The notes: generated by a model not told the origin, from the sequence alone. Numbered from the stretch's first letter, positions 1 through 13,020 are shown. The stretch: 64,000 nucleotides of DNA from Allolobophora icterica (GCA_963556255.1 OY744611.1:2384230-2448229); one strand, 5' to 3'. Made by a program: numbers and translations.

Positions 1-325
1 ACGATAGAGCCTTTTCTTGATATTGCTTTTTATTTCGGGTGTATTTATTTATCTCAATTGTTTCATCCCGTTTAGTGACACCTGCATATGGAAATAATAA
101 TGATAAAGTCCCTTAGTTTTACGTGCTAACATAGTTTAGGCTACATGTCGTCATTCAACAGTCTCAGTGTGCAAAAACCCGATTTAGCAATCTATTGGTG
201 CTAAAATGCAAGAAACAAGCAGAAAGCTTTTAGATATTACTGCTATTATAACAAAATTACCGGTACGTGACGCTTTGGCGCGTACGGCTTGACGCAACCA
301 TGTTGGCGCAGGACTTACTGGCGCC

Positions 326-480
326 GGTGTCACGAAATAAAGTCTCCCCCCGAAACAGAGTCTCCCTCTGGCTGAAATAATGTCTCCCCCCGGAGACTCT
401 GTATCGGAACAAAGTCTCCCCTCTTGAAATAGAATCTCCCCTTCTACGAAACAGAGTCTCCCCCATTCTAAAATCGCCCC
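326..480 (+). repeat. Fold-back terminus with AGTCTCCCC repeats
   Basis: Begins GGTGTCACGAAATAAAGTC, the same first ten bases as the element at 54454, followed by short degenerate units (GAAACAGAGTCTCCCC). Only one end is recognisable. Confidence 0.55.
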
Positions 481-1329
481 CTCCTTTAGGTTGTTGTTCT
501 ATATAATTTTAAATAGGATTTAGGGCCTAATATGTGCATTTTCTTAAATAAATTGCTTTTATGTTTACTAGTGGAATTGGACATGAAATAAATATAACAT
601 GAAAAAAATTATGAAATATATGTTTTATAATGGTATCATGTAGCATGTAATAACACTTAGGATGTCGGGCGCGCTTATGTAATTTTAAAAAACAGTGGAG
701 CGATTAGACACATTGTTATATAATTAAGGGAATGGCTCTGATTAGAAGTGGACATTTGCTGGTGCTAGTTAGCGCTTGTTTCTTAAACGATTCTGTGATC
801 AGTAAGCCCTTCCCATTTACTAACTGATGTTTTATTGTTTTTGCCAGCAAGCGTTAACTTGCTTCACGCTGATTCTTGGAGGGTTTGACCTGCCACTGAT
901 ATTGTGTTGGATATTGGTCGTTTAATATTATCAGCGTCAGATGTATCAGGTCAGCTAATTGGCTATACAAGGAGTCAGACACAATACATGGGAATAACTA
1001 AAACTCTAGTTACGAGCTAGCCTTGGCTTCTATGCGAGTTTTGATGCGGATTAGACCTACCCTTCAACTGGTGTGAGCTGATGAGTTGCGCTTGATTTTC
1101 TGTGATTCTTTTGATGCGGATTAGGCCCACCATTCATCCATTCATCTGGCATAGGCCTATTATTTGTTAATAATTATTAGCTGGTGTCAGGTTATTACCT
1201 AGAATACTAAAGTCATAACCAGTGATTGTAAATGAAGTACTCTCTTGAAGTCTCTTCCTAATATGAGCTGTGCCCTTGCTTTTCTGGCATTCATCAATGA
1301 AGATTAGGCATAGGCCTATCGTTCAGCGG
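481..1329. other. No feature recognised
   Basis: AT-rich. A phrase TTTTGATGCGGATTAG occurs twice (about 1038 and 1110). No frame, transposon end or RNA gene is visible. Confidence 0.5.
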
Positions 1330-1640
1330 ACAAGATAATTAAAATAATTGTTTATTTTGGTAACAAACGTTTCTCAAATAACACAAAACATACAATAGAG
1401 GAGACCCAAAAGGGGTCTATAAACCCCGCTACCAGGGTCACGGGTAGTATTACAGAAAGTCCATCAGCCATCACTCAAAATGCCAGGATAACTCAATGCT
1501 TAACTAAATCCTGTGAGCTTAACAGTAGTAATACAATGGTGTAATTTTTCTTAACTAGGCCTAATACTTAACTACCGCCAAGATAACATTACCGGAGTTT
1601 AATCATATGTACATATATAAAAATTCCGAGGATTAAACTT
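1330..1640 (-). mobile_element. CR1-like 3' UTR remnant
   Basis: Starts with a TTGTTTATTTTGG-type end and contains the diverged stem-loop region AAAAGGGGTCTATAAACCCC near 1408-1430. No coding part. Confidence 0.4.
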
Positions 1641-1711
1641 CCGGGGTGTCAAGTATAGGTGCTCAAGCAAGAACTTCCGGGGTGTCAAGTGTAGGTGCTC
1701 AAGCAAGAACT
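1637..1711. repeat. 37-bp unit, two copies
   Basis: ACTTCCGGGGTGTCAAGT followed by ATAGGTGCTCAAGCAAGA, repeated once. CA-rich sequence continues to about 1920. Confidence 0.8.
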
Positions 1712-2916
1712 ACCACAACTCATTCATGGACAATATCATTTGCATACATACTTTCGTACCCATATTCCCACATTCACACTTTCACCCATGTACGTCAACT
1801 TACTTACACTCATGGAATCACTCTTCCTGCATGCACACATGCACGCCCACAAACATACATACTCTCTCACATACACCCACACACACATACGTGCATGCAT
1901 ACTGACAAACATTCAGTTCAATATTCAATAATTCAATAAATCTTTATTGGTACTCATGACAAATTGTAACAAGTCATTCACATCAGCTAATTGAACAGCA
2001 GTAGGGCCTATAGCAAAATGTTTCTGACAGACAAGCTGCAAACTACAATAATTTGCTAGACTTAAGTACATATTTTTAACTGTAAGTGTGCTCAAATGTA
2101 TATCATGGGGAGCTTATGCACATATTGTTGTCTTCAATACCAAAGGGTAACCCAAAGGGATGAAAGTCCCGCTAAACCATGGATGCCCTAGTAGTTAGAT
2201 TACTAATTGGAATGATGGCAGCTAAGGTGATCCACTATCTAATTCAATATCTGTTATAAGTGCATTTGCTTGATTTGAGTACTTAAGTCTTAACTCTACT
2301 TAACTATACAATTATGAAAATATAACTGAAAATGAAATAAACCAAAAAGGAAGAGGCCTACTAAGGCAGGCTTCTATGAGTCCTATCTGGGTCTCTAATC
2401 AATCGCTTAACATGACATAAAAAATTTGAAGTAAGGAGTATTAGAAGTATACAAGACTCCTAAATCTTACCCCCTTGTGACCTCATACCTCAACCAAGTA
2501 TAAACAGGTTAGTTCAGAGAGTTTCCGCAGGATAGTTACTCATTAATTAGATATTTTTTAGGCTCTTTTTACAAGTAAACTTACTTTTTGCATTTCGGAC
2601 TTCCGATGGCAATGAGTTCCAAATCAGCGAACTAGTTGATTTAATGCTGAATTTCCTCAAGTTTGTTCGCGTTTTAATAGGTCGGTAGAGTGCTGCAGCT
2701 CTAGTGTGGTGTTTGTGTACTGCTGAATTTAAAGTAAAACAGCCTTCAAAGGAACCTGGCAGGAGATTATGACTATAAGAATAAATCAGTTCAGCAATTT
2801 GGAAGTTCTTAATCTGCTTAAGATTCAGAAGCATAAGGTTTTTAAATAAGGGTTTTGAATGGGCATTTCGACCTGCCCCCTCAATCATTCGAATTGCTCT
2901 TTTCTGTAGTAAAGAT

Positions 2917-2993
2917 AACTTGAGAAGATGAGATTCATAAGTTGAGACCCTTACTATGTGCCTCAACTTATGAATCTCGTCTTCTCAAGTTAC
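2917..2993. repeat. Perfect hairpin, about 30-bp arms
   Basis: AACTTGAGAAGATGAGATTC with CATAAGTTGAG, a 15-base loop, then the inverse (CTCAACTTATGAATCTCGTC with TTCTCAAGTT). It marks the junction between the CR1-like and L2-like pieces. Confidence 0.8.
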
Positions 2994-3017
2994 AATAACT
3001 AAGATAGGGAAGGATCA

Positions 3018-3600
3018 TTGTGTTATAAAGCTTCCACACTTGTCCATGCATTTGTTGTTTCTCGACTGGACTACTGCAGTGCCATATATAACGGACTGCC
3101 GGCCTGCCGGATTGAGCCCCTGAATAGAATCCTGCGTTCTGCTGCCCGCCTTATAGGCCGCATCCCCAAGTTTGGCAGAGTGTCTGCGTATATGAGGGAT
3201 GTCCTACACTGGCTCCCCTACCCGCAACGCATCACTTATCGAATCTCTGCCTTGGTTGGCGATGCTTTGAAGGCGTGGCCCCTCCATACCTGCGGGAGCT
3301 CTGCTGTCCCACTTCATGTTCGCAACGTCGTTGCTCTCTCCGCTCAGCTGCGCAGGCTGAACTTATTGTTCCCCGTGCCCGGACAGCCATACAACAGCGC
3401 CGTGCCTTCTCTGTGGCTTGCCCCGTGACCTGGAATGGGCTCCCTACCAAACTCCGCCAAATACCGATTGGTCATTTCACCTTGTTTCTTACTGTTCTCA
3501 AAACTGCGTTGTTCGACCGTGGTTGGGCTGGGAGCGCTCCTGAGTAGGCAATCTTGAAGTCTTGAAGGAGCGCTATAAAAAACTACTTTAATAATAATAA
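3018..3600 (+). pseudogene. L2-like reverse transcriptase C terminus
   Basis: TLVHAFVVSRLDYCSAIYNG, LRSAARLIGRIP and LHWLPYPQRITYRI (3018-3270), then after a frameshift MAPPYLRELCCP, ARTAIQQRRAFSVACP and TWNGLPTKLR to 3547, and an AATAATAATAA tail. It lies inside the CR1-like fragment. Confidence 0.75.
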
Positions 3601-4539
3601 TAAAGACTCAGTCTGATATTTTTAGGAAGCATTTTTGCTACTCTCAAAATTATTCCAATGTTTTTTGCAATTTTTAAGGAAACATAGTTAATATGGGTTT
3701 TCCAAGTAAGATGTTAATCAATGAAGACACCCGGAACTTTAGTCGAGTCTACTTTGGCTATAGAAACATTATTAATGGACAAATTATAGAAACATTATTA
3801 ATGGACAAATTCCCGATTATTGGTCTAATTTTTCTATGGGATTTGAAACTTATGTAACTAGTTTTCTCTACATTGAGTGTCAATTTACTTGCAATAAACC
3901 AGTCATTAACTTTGATAAGCTTTTTAACATACAGTACCGCCGCCTCTAGAGTATTGGTTTTAGCTTCAGTAACGGTTTGCTACCGCTCGATTAACGCTCC
4001 TTTAGAGCTTCAGGTCGAGAGAGATTGACGCTTTCTTGAGCTGGAAACGGTCTCTAGCTGAGCTCGATTCTCTCTTCAATGGGGATGGGCTAATGACATG
4101 GGCGGAGCTAACACGCCACAGGGAGCGGGTCGTTAGGGAATTAAGATTATCATTAAGTCTGCAGTTCTCTCATTAAGTCGCGCTGCATGGTCATCCAACG
4201 TTAGGCTCATCAGCTTGCGAGGTACATGTACTGTACATGTAGGCCTACATGAAATTATTGTCCTAATAATATTTTTTACTAGTGTGGTTGATAGTAATTT
4301 ACAGTAGTATATAGGCAGCTGCTTTACTGCGCACATGTAGTTTGAGAACCTGCGCGATGCAAGTGCTAGTTTCATAAACTATTTGAGGTGAAGATTAGGA
4401 GAACTGATCATAGCATAAACTATTAACATAATATTATATGTCTGGTGTAACGCGTTTCTATGTGGAAGAAGGGCATCTTATTATGCGACTAAATCTGGCT
4501 GGGGAAAAGTGTAATTTAAGAGCCAGCAAGGTGAACAGT

Positions 4540-4744
4540 CACCTAACTGCTCCACCTCCCTCTCTCTCCCCCTCAACTTCAATATCTCTCCTTTTGTCTT
4601 TTTCTCTGGTTGTGTGTGTCTCTGTTTCTCTATGTCTGCCTGTCTGTCTGTCTGTCTGTCTGTCTCTGTATATGTCTCTATATCTGTCTCTGTATCTGTC
4701 TCTGTATCTGTCTCTGTATCTGTCTCTGTCTGGCTGTCTCTGTC

Positions 4745-4787
<43 letters not shown>

Positions 4788-5640
4788 CACAGGTCTCTGT
4801 TTCTCCTTCTAAAGACCACGTGAAAAGCCAACCTCCAGCTACCCCACCTGGGATTTCTGGTTGGGTAATATCATCTTCTCGGCCATAAAGAAGTTAAACA
4901 AACCAAATCAAACATTCGTTTTCAATTTGATTTCTGTAACTTCTTTATGATCGCTATGGACAAGGAGAGAACACGGGAGGAAAACAGAGCACCTCTCTCC
5001 GTCTCTCCTTCCCTCTTTCCTTCACACTCTCAACCCCTAAGGGACCAACGCAGAACCGTTAAACAATTATCGCAGATATTATCACCTTTATGACTCCACG
5101 GTGACGACAGATAACGATCCTTAGGTCTTTGAATGCCGGCTCATGTGTCTTACATGTATGCACATGCATATATGTATACAACTATACATGGGTAAAATAA
5201 TCTCCGCCTTCCCTCTCTCTCCCCCTCTAGGCCTACTTCAATCTCTTTCTTTTTGCCAGTGTCTCTGTCTGAGTGTCTCTGCCTGTGCCTCTATGTCTGT
5301 TTGTTTGTCTGTCTTTCTGTCTCTCTCAAGTATCTGTCTCTCCGTCTAAAGATCACGAAAAAAAACCAACCTCCATCCCACCGGGGATTTCTGGTTGGGT
5401 AGCCGTCCGACAAATTACATGTACCTGTCTCTCCTTCCTCCCACTCTCCTTCACGTCTCACCCATCCACACTAGGGACCAAGGGAATGGAGAACCATTAG
5501 ACAATTTTCGCAGATAATATCATCTTCTCGGTGATAAAGAAGTTACACAAACCAAATCAAACATTTGTTTTCAATTTGATTACTGTAACTTCTTCATGGC
5601 CTGTCGATCGGGATGATGTGATCCCTAGACAAGGAAGAGA
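4540..5640 (+). repeat. Tandem duplication of about 650 bp with CTGT microsatellites
   Basis: CCTCTCTCTCCCCCTC, CTGTCTGTCTG runs, GGGATTTCTGGTTGGGTA and AAAGAAGTTA with AAACCAAATCAAACATT occur at about 4555-4950 and again at about 5210-5600. The second copy has a much shorter CTGT run. Confidence 0.75.
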
Positions 5641-5759
5641 ACACGGGTGGAAAACAGAGGACCTCATTCTTCCGAGCGCCAGCCTGGCTGACAACAGCAA
5701 CACAGTGCAATCTCTTGAAGTGCAGGCTGTCATACTTGCATATAGCAAATTAACGTATC

Positions 5760-6420
5760 AAGACCAAATCGCTGTGCAGTTATCTGCACCGGCACTAGCT
5801 GCAGCAGCATTACCTTCACGAAGACCCACAGCAGCAGCTGCACCTACATCTACACCTGTTGCAACAACGCTGACCGCACTAACACTACCTGAGCTTGCTA
5901 AACCAACACTGTCCGAACCAGTACTAGCTGAACCAATGCACCAACACATACACCTATTACACCAACACCTTCTGCACCAACACCTTCTGCACCAACACCT
6001 GCTGCACCGCACCAACATCCACTGCACTTACGCCTGCTGCACAGACACCTGGTGCACCAACACCCGATGCACCAACACCCGATGCACCAACACCTGCTGC
6101 ACCAACATGCACTGCACTTACACCTGCTGCACTTACACCAGCTGCACTAACACCTGCTACACCGACATCTGCTGCACCAACACCTACTACATTTACACCT
6201 GCAGCACCATCACAAACTGCTCTTATACCTGCTGCACTTATACCTGCTGCGCCAATACCTGCAACACCAACACCTGCTGCACAGACATCTGGTGCACCAA
6301 CGCCTGGTGCACCAAAACCTACTGCACTTACATCTCCTGCACTTAAACCTGCTGCACCAACACCTGCTACACCAACACCTGATGTACCAATACCTGCTGG
6401 AAAAACAGAGGCTGCACCTA
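5760..6420 (+). repeat. Imperfect ACACCTGCTGCACCA repeat (Thr/Pro/Ala-coding)
   Basis: Irregular 15-base units. One frame reads [21 protein letters not shown] sequence, another Cys/His/Thr-rich, and the minus strand Gly/Val/Ala-rich. A 3' flank to about 6800 can code a short coiled-coil-like piece (KIQKFEIAQLKRQQSEEIK). No frame runs through the whole unit, so a gene is not called. Confidence 0.6.
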
Positions 6421-7612
6421 ATTCGTTCAATATTAGTGGCATCGATTTTCACCAACCTGGTACCCATGGTAGTTGCCCCAATCCCTCGGTTGCAGTCTAC
6501 ACCCATTGGTCCTAATGATCCGTTACTGGATCTACCAAATCCCATATATGAATGGTGGTCACTAGTAATTGATCCACGCCATCCTTTATTGAACTGGACT
6601 TCCTGTGAAACGCGGTTTTTGCCCACATCAGCCACACTGCTACGATAATCTACGAACACGAATTAAAATACAAAAGTTTGAAATTGCTCAACTGAAACGG
6701 CAACAATCTGAGGAAATAAAGCGCATTGAAGTCCTGGAAACGGCCTCAAACTATGCGGCAACGTTGAACGTACGTCTTTGCAGATGTCTACTGTGAGTCG
6801 CCGGCCACAAGAAAGATTTAATAATAAGGATCTGCTGAGGGTGAAAGCGTCATTGTTCGTAGTCGGACGACCGCTTACATCAGACATGTGCAACTAGCTC
6901 GTTTCCGATTTCTACGAAAACGAACCGACTCTCGACCATAGCGTAGACGCCCTTTTTGGGCAATAAAGGAGAGTAAACGTTGCTGTGATGCGCCAAGTCT
7001 GAGCAAGTGTGCAGTTTTGGAACTTTTTAGTCTAGGGGATTTGGCAACCGCTCGACAAAAATAATAGAACTGAAGTTCATTCAAGAAGGCGTTTTTCAAA
7101 TTTATCCACAGCGCAGCGATTGCGCCAGATTTGATGTTTGGAACAAATGTGTAGAGAAGATCAATTCTGACTTACGTTATTATGTTCGGAACAAGTCTGA
7201 AGAAACATGTCTGGATCGATGTAGGATTGTTTTTTTATTAATTGATTTTCTTGCAAATACACATCTGGATTTAATTAAACCAAATTATTGATAGGCCTAT
7301 TATCATTGGTATTTCTTAGGAAACCCCAATCCGCCATTTTGAAATTCATTTTAGGGGTGTTCCTCAGGACCGATTTTGTCCGATTTTGGATATGTTATTC
7401 TGCAAATTTTATGATTATTCCAACAGTTTCAACATAATTTTCAATGCTAAAAGCACATAATTACTTAGGTGAGTCAGCCTTTCTATTCAAAAACGCCATT
7501 TTGCTCTTCCTAGCAAAATTGTGCCCCGTTTAGAAAATTACCCCAAAGAAATGTTTGCCCCCCAGAAAATATCCTGCGAACGCCCATGCGTGTACTGTAC
7601 ATGCATACATGT

Positions 7613-7765
<153 letters not shown>

Positions 7766-8242
7766 TGATAACCCAGTTTTTTAGTTTTGAAAAAGGAACC
7801 CAGGGTCGAGAATTTTTGAGATAACCAGTTCACGAACTCGTCAGAATCTTATGCTGTTAATAATATTGCACATGAAACAACTGACGACTCGTGAGATACA
7901 GTAAGCCTACAGTGTAGGCCTATCTTAATTTCTTATTTAAAGACAGTTACCCGGGTTCAGTATAGCGTGAACTACCAGAGATCATCTGCCTCTCGAGACG
8001 GGCCAGTAATAATTAATTAAGCCACCCTGCTGATAACTGCAGAGCCCCCGTATCCGCCACCGTCATTAACGATCCAACTAATGATCTGTGGGCGGAGTCT
8101 CGACAGCGCCATTTTAGCGTTGTAGTGGCAACAATCAAGCATGAGACCAAGCTTTACGAAGCTCGAATCGCGCTAGATTTGCGCGCTTGTCACGCGCAGC
8201 TCAAGCTCTGTAGAGAATTCTTTGGAGCCGGCGGTACTGTAT

Positions 8243-8345
8243 ATGCACACATACACTCACACACACCCACACACACACACACACACACCTACACACATAT
8301 GCACACACACACACCCACACACACACATATGCACCCACACTACAG
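8243..8345. repeat. CA-rich microsatellite
   Basis: CACACACAC runs mixed with CACCCACAC. Confidence 0.9.
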
Positions 8346-8579
8346 AAAACACATGCAATCATGCATCCGCACACCATTACATACACATACCTATACATAT
8401 TACACCAGATACAGCCTGCGAACTATATTTGTGATAATTGTAAATAATATAGATAATTATAGCACATTGTAAGGAAGTCAAATAAGTAACCACCTTGCCA
8501 TCCTTAATTGACTGCGAGCATAAGGAATCACACACTTGGATATAGTTGTCAAGCACCAAATTCACATTCGAGCACATAC

Positions 8580-9480
8580 TCTAAAGGCATATTGTTGTGA
8601 AAATCCACTGGTTTTAATACACAATACTACAGTGAAGTAGATCACACCAGTGCCTCCGAAAAAATCACCACACAATGCATCCACACTGTGGATTATACTC
8701 CACAGACACATCGTGCACAAAATGCGTCCACAGCATAGATTACACAACAAATCTATAGCATTAGGTTACATAATGACTTAGTTACCACTATCAATGCAAC
8801 TAATGTATAGTTTACACAATAGTTCCAAAGAATACCCTATATAACTCATCAGTAGAGTAAGTCGCACCAATGCAACTATGGAATAAATTACAGAAATAGA
8901 ATAGGTGTCCTAAAGCATTTGTGGCACACACCCCATTATTACCCATAAGATACCATCAATGCCACCAATGAACCATTACTTAGTGGTTCCAATGAACAGA
9001 TTACCAAACATAACAACACAGTAAGTTGCAACAACGCAACAAGAAATGAATTACAGGAATGGTATAGTTTGCGTAGAGCTCTAAGCTCAATGCATTCACA
9101 GAATAGTGCATACCAAAGCATCAGTGATATAGGTTCCACCATTGCATATAAGGGACAAGTGACACATTGCTTCTATAGAATAAATCACGCCATAAGTTTT
9201 CAGTATAGATTCTTCAATGTATCAGGGAATAGGTTGTGTCGTAAATATATAAAATAGATTGCACCAGCAACAGAGGAATAGATTAACTCTTCTGCAGAAA
9301 GCTTATATCAATTAATCTACTAAATAGGTTGAGCCAATACATCTGTAAAATGTATTACGAAGTGCATTACTGTGCATTAAAATAGAAATTACCCAATGGA
9401 ATCATTAACTAGATTACATAATGCAACTAAGAAGTGTAATACATCAGTCAGAACAGTAACCACTGCTACTTGTTTTTCTA
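8580..9480. repeat. Possible very degenerate tandem repeat
   Basis: Phrases such as CCAATGCAAC, TAGATTACAC, GAATAAATTACAG and GTAAGTTGCAAC recur irregularly over 900 bp. No gene or transposon end is seen. Confidence 0.35.
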
Positions 9481-9584
9481 AACAGTCTTGTTAAGAACTG
9501 TTACATGGATAAAGTGTAATATATTTCTTTGTTAAATTTACTCCTATTTTCCATTGCTTCCAATTAACTTCGACAGTTGAAAGG

Positions 9585-10010
9585 TATTTATATGTCCGGG
9601 AATATGTCCGGGAATATGTCCGGGGGAATATGTCCAGTTGGGAATATGTCCGGGGGTTATGTCTGGGAATATGTCCGGGGGAATATGTCCAGTTGGGAAT
9701 ATGTCGGGGGATATGTCCGGGGTAATGGCCTCTGGAAAGTATAAAAAACTATCACCCATTTAAAGTCAATTTATTTGATGCTTTAGCATAGGTGCTTACT
9801 TGCATACTCTATGATGGGTGATAGTTTTTTTTATACTTTCCAGAGGCCATTACCCCAGACATATCCCCCGACATATTCCCTGGACATATTCCCCACTGGA
9901 CATATTCCCCACTGGACATATTCCCCCAGACATATTCCCAGACATATCCCCTGGACATATTCCTCGCGACATATTCCCCCGGACGTATTCCCAGAACATA
10001 TTCCCTTGCT
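9585..10010. mobile_element. Fold-back cluster of AATATGTCCGGGG repeats
   Basis: Left arm: tandem AATATGTCCGGG units (9590-9720), then GGCCTCTGGAAAGTAT and AACTATCACCCA. After a loop of about 50 bp the same sequence returns inverted (9811-10010). A few more ATTCCCC units lie at 10129-10160. Ends and target duplication are unclear. Confidence 0.7.
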
Positions 10011-10011
10011 T

Positions 10012-10090
10012 CTCAAAGCGTAAAAACATTGTAAATGCTGAGTTTGGACAATAGCATGCACAATTTCTGCAGAAGTTTAGCTTCTGATGT
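10012..10090 (+). repeat. About 80-bp direct repeat, copy 1
   Basis: Nearly identical to 10349-10434 (CTCAAAGCGTAAAAACATTG ... GCTTCTGATGTTTTA). The second copy lies inside the TTAA element and this one outside it, in the border of the fold-back cluster, suggesting capture or a neighbouring related element. Confidence 0.7.
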
Positions 10091-10318
10091 TTTAGCTTCT
10101 GATGTTTTAGGAGCAAGGTTTTGAGTAAGTCATATTCCCCCAGACAAATTCCCCTCTGTGCATTTAGCAATTGTGCCACTTGAAAACGGATGCTTTGAAG
10201 TATACGATCAATAAGTCTTCACTAACACTTTAAATCAACTTGTACGAAATAGACAATCATCTATTTAAATATGATGTCATTAGTCTAGATTAAATTTACA
10301 GAGAGTTTATTAGCTTAA

Positions 10319-12187
10319 ACCCATTAGTGCCTGATTTTTTTAAATCTTCTCAAAGCGTAAAAACATTGTAAATGCTGAGTTTGGACAATAGCATGCACAA
10401 TTTCTGCAGAAGTTTAGCTTCTGATGTTTTACGAGCAAGTTTTTTCAGCGTTCCATTTTGGGGATGTTAGGCACAAGTGGGTGCATCAACTATGACATGT
10501 TAATATGTACATGTTATTTCACTTATGACTGTTATTACAGCTAAGTTTAACCCTATGACGCACACCTTCCGATCCAACACATTTAGCACACCTGGGGTCT
10601 AATGGACCCCATCGATAACACGGCCCCAGTTCTACAGTTTTACTAGAACATGGAAATGAATGATCCTAGTTTAGGTGGGAGAGAGTGCATGCAGTTATGC
10701 AACATGTTTGGATCATGGTATGATGTTATATTCACTGTAAGAAATTTTTTATTGTGATGAACAATAATCAGTTATTCAAACGTACGCAGACAGATTAAAC
10801 AGCGCTTTTACCGGGCTTTAGGTGCTGCCTGAAATTTTGATTGCTGGTCAAAGCCGAATTGTCTATCGTTATGTTTCTTCCAGTTTTGTACCATGGAAGT
10901 ACAAGCCTTTCCATTATCAATGTAACCGGGATTATGCAATAGTCAATGCGTCATGAGACTATCAATGTTACAGCGTGGGTCTGTTGGACCCCAGGTATGC
11001 TAAATATGCCCGAGGTGTCTATTTGATTTGTTTACTCTTTAGCCAAAAACATAAATCTCTTCAAAGTTATCCACAAATGTAGGGGGATGAATATCTGAGG
11101 AATTATAAATATATCCGATATTTACTATTTGTATCGACGTAGTTATCAAGAAACTGCCATCGCTGGGGTCCAGTAGACCCCAGGTGTGCGTCATAGGGTT
11201 AAAAACACACACACACAGTATATATACTCAGAATCAAACTTGTAAAAAATTGTCAAAATACACAACATAGTTGTGAGGAGGTAGCTTGTAAACTAAATTG
11301 ACAACCACTGAACCACTCAATCCTAACTGACTCCAGCATTTTGGTATGGGTCTAATTGAATACAGTAGCCTAGTGGTGTATTCAACGACCATGCTTTGTA
11401 AACATATCTAACAGTTTAGAAACAGAAAGGCAAATTATTTTACAACTGATTATTTATTATATTAATTATTTAAAAACTATATTTAATTATTATTCATTTA
11501 AATTATATAAAAACTACAGACAAAGAAAGGTGTGTGGTTTTTTAGCATTGTTTAGCACTACATCACATAGCGAATCTGTACTCTCTTTATCAGTGTATAA
11601 TTTATGTTTATAATACTTGATTTATTATTAAATTCTGCATAAATTTAAGAGTTTGTGAATTTATATAATATTAACTCTAACTTACAGTGATAATGCTATT
11701 GTACAGACTTAAACACCATTTTGATGCATTCACGATGCAGAATTATGTTTTTTGAACTTCACCCACTCTCTCATGCCTACCGTCCCCAAAAATGGGATAG
11801 GCCTAGTGATTTAATGACAAACTGCATATGTCATATTTATGAAAAATAAACCAGATGTAGCAACTTATGCAATATCATATACAATTACCAACCTTTGTGA
11901 AACCACAAACAGTTCTGTTGTAATAAACGCAAATTAAATAATTTAATATTAGATCAGAAAAGTCCGCAATGTTTACGTTAGCTAAAATAGGTCATCGGTA
12001 AGGTAACAGCAGTTTTCAGCCGAAAAATTATTTTTGTGCGCATTTCCAGTCCAAAACAGATTGAGCAACATCTTGACATGATAATTATTAGGGGCCTACA
12101 TTTAATTGTTCTCCTAACGTATAATTAATTTAATGTGAATTTTTGATGTATTGTCCCATTTGGGGGGACGCTAGGCACTAACGGGTT
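10319..12187. mobile_element. piggyBac-like element, TTAA flanked
   Basis: TTAA at 10315-10318 and 12188-12191 flank inverted ends ACCCATTAGTGCCT and AACCCGTTAGTGCCT. Subterminal copies of TGGGGATGTTAGGCAC / GGGGGGACGCTAGGCAC occur near each end. No transposase frame is visible, so it is non-autonomous. A second TTAA element is nested inside. Confidence 0.65.
10551..11198. mobile_element. piggyBac-like MITE nested in the larger one
   Basis: TTAA on both sides (10547-10550, 11199-11202); inverted ends CCCTATGACGCACACCT. The motif GGGGTCTAATGGACCCC and variants GGGGTCCAGTAGACCCC recur inside. 648 bp, non-coding. CCCT ends and a TTAA site are the piggyBac signature. Confidence 0.8.
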
Positions 12188-12839
12188 TTAAACCATTCCG
12201 ATAGACTTTCTAATTCATTACCGGGGTATTTACCTTAGCCTATTATATAGCGTTTCAAGATATTTATCAGATAGAAATACATTGGTATTATATCGTCGGC
12301 AAAGATTATAAAATGAAGAATTGACGAGGAGTTCGAGATTATGGTTTATGTCAGTGTCTCGCAAACTTTTTTGACTCCCGGCACACTCAACAGAGTAAAT
12401 TTTTATCGCGGCACACCAATTAAAATGTATAAAAATTACAAAACTAACAGCAACAATTTTAGTTTGTCATACTTTAAGCTTGCAATATTAGTCCAGTAAT
12501 AGCGAAACTAAAGCAGATTATTTTCTAATTGACTAATCATCGCTAAATGCGATGAATGATCTTGTTTATGAGAGTATTAACTCAAGACGAGGTTCGATAG
12601 CCGACAAGCAGACACGCATTTCAGCATTCACCATCTGTAGTCGCTCTCGTTTTTTTCGATTTAATTTCTGTTAGAACTGAAAATCCAAATTCGCAGAGAT
12701 ACGAAGATCCAAAATGGTAGCAAACACTTGATTGCTTTCGTGCTCAAGTCTGGATATGGGCTTAGAATTGAGATCCAAAATTCTGACAACTCTTGATCAG
12801 CAACTCTTGATCAGCAGAAGAGCTTCTGTGAACCAGATT

Positions 12840-13020
12840 GTTCTTAAGATCGATGAGAATCTCTCCGGCTATCGGAATCGGACCATCAATGGACATCGAT
12901 CTCTGGACAACCCCTCGGATACGTCGCAGCGCTCGTGAATAAGCTGGTGCTTTGCGCTCAGTTTTACAGTGGCGCTTTAGAAAATTGGGGATTACGATTA
13001 CGATAACGATTACGATTACG
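12840..13020 (+). mobile_element. L2-like 3' end with (GATTAC)n tail
   Basis: GCGCTCGTGAATAAGCTGGTGC, then GTGGCGCTTTAGAAAATTGG and GATTACGATTACG. The same 3' end occurs at 26250-26335 and (minus) at 58370-58530. It is inserted within the hAT element. Confidence 0.65.

Larger units (their letters stand above)
2530..3955 (-). mobile_element. CR1-like fragment split by an L2-like fragment
   Basis: Minus-strand C terminus at 2547-2966 (LQKRAIRMIEGAGRNAHSKP, LLNLKQIKNFQIAEL, IWNSLPSEVRNAK). Further 5' sequence with a diverged TK-x-GVFID-x-HLTWKTHI block lies at about 3640-3955. The interval 2994-3600 is an L2-like C terminus in the opposite strand. A 3' UTR with a CTTTATTGG end runs to about 1926. 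Confidence 0.65.

Noticed and set aside
4438..4888. Long frames reading Leu/Cys/Ser- or Asp/Arg-rich proteins
   Set aside because: They are translations of a CTGT microsatellite in all frames.
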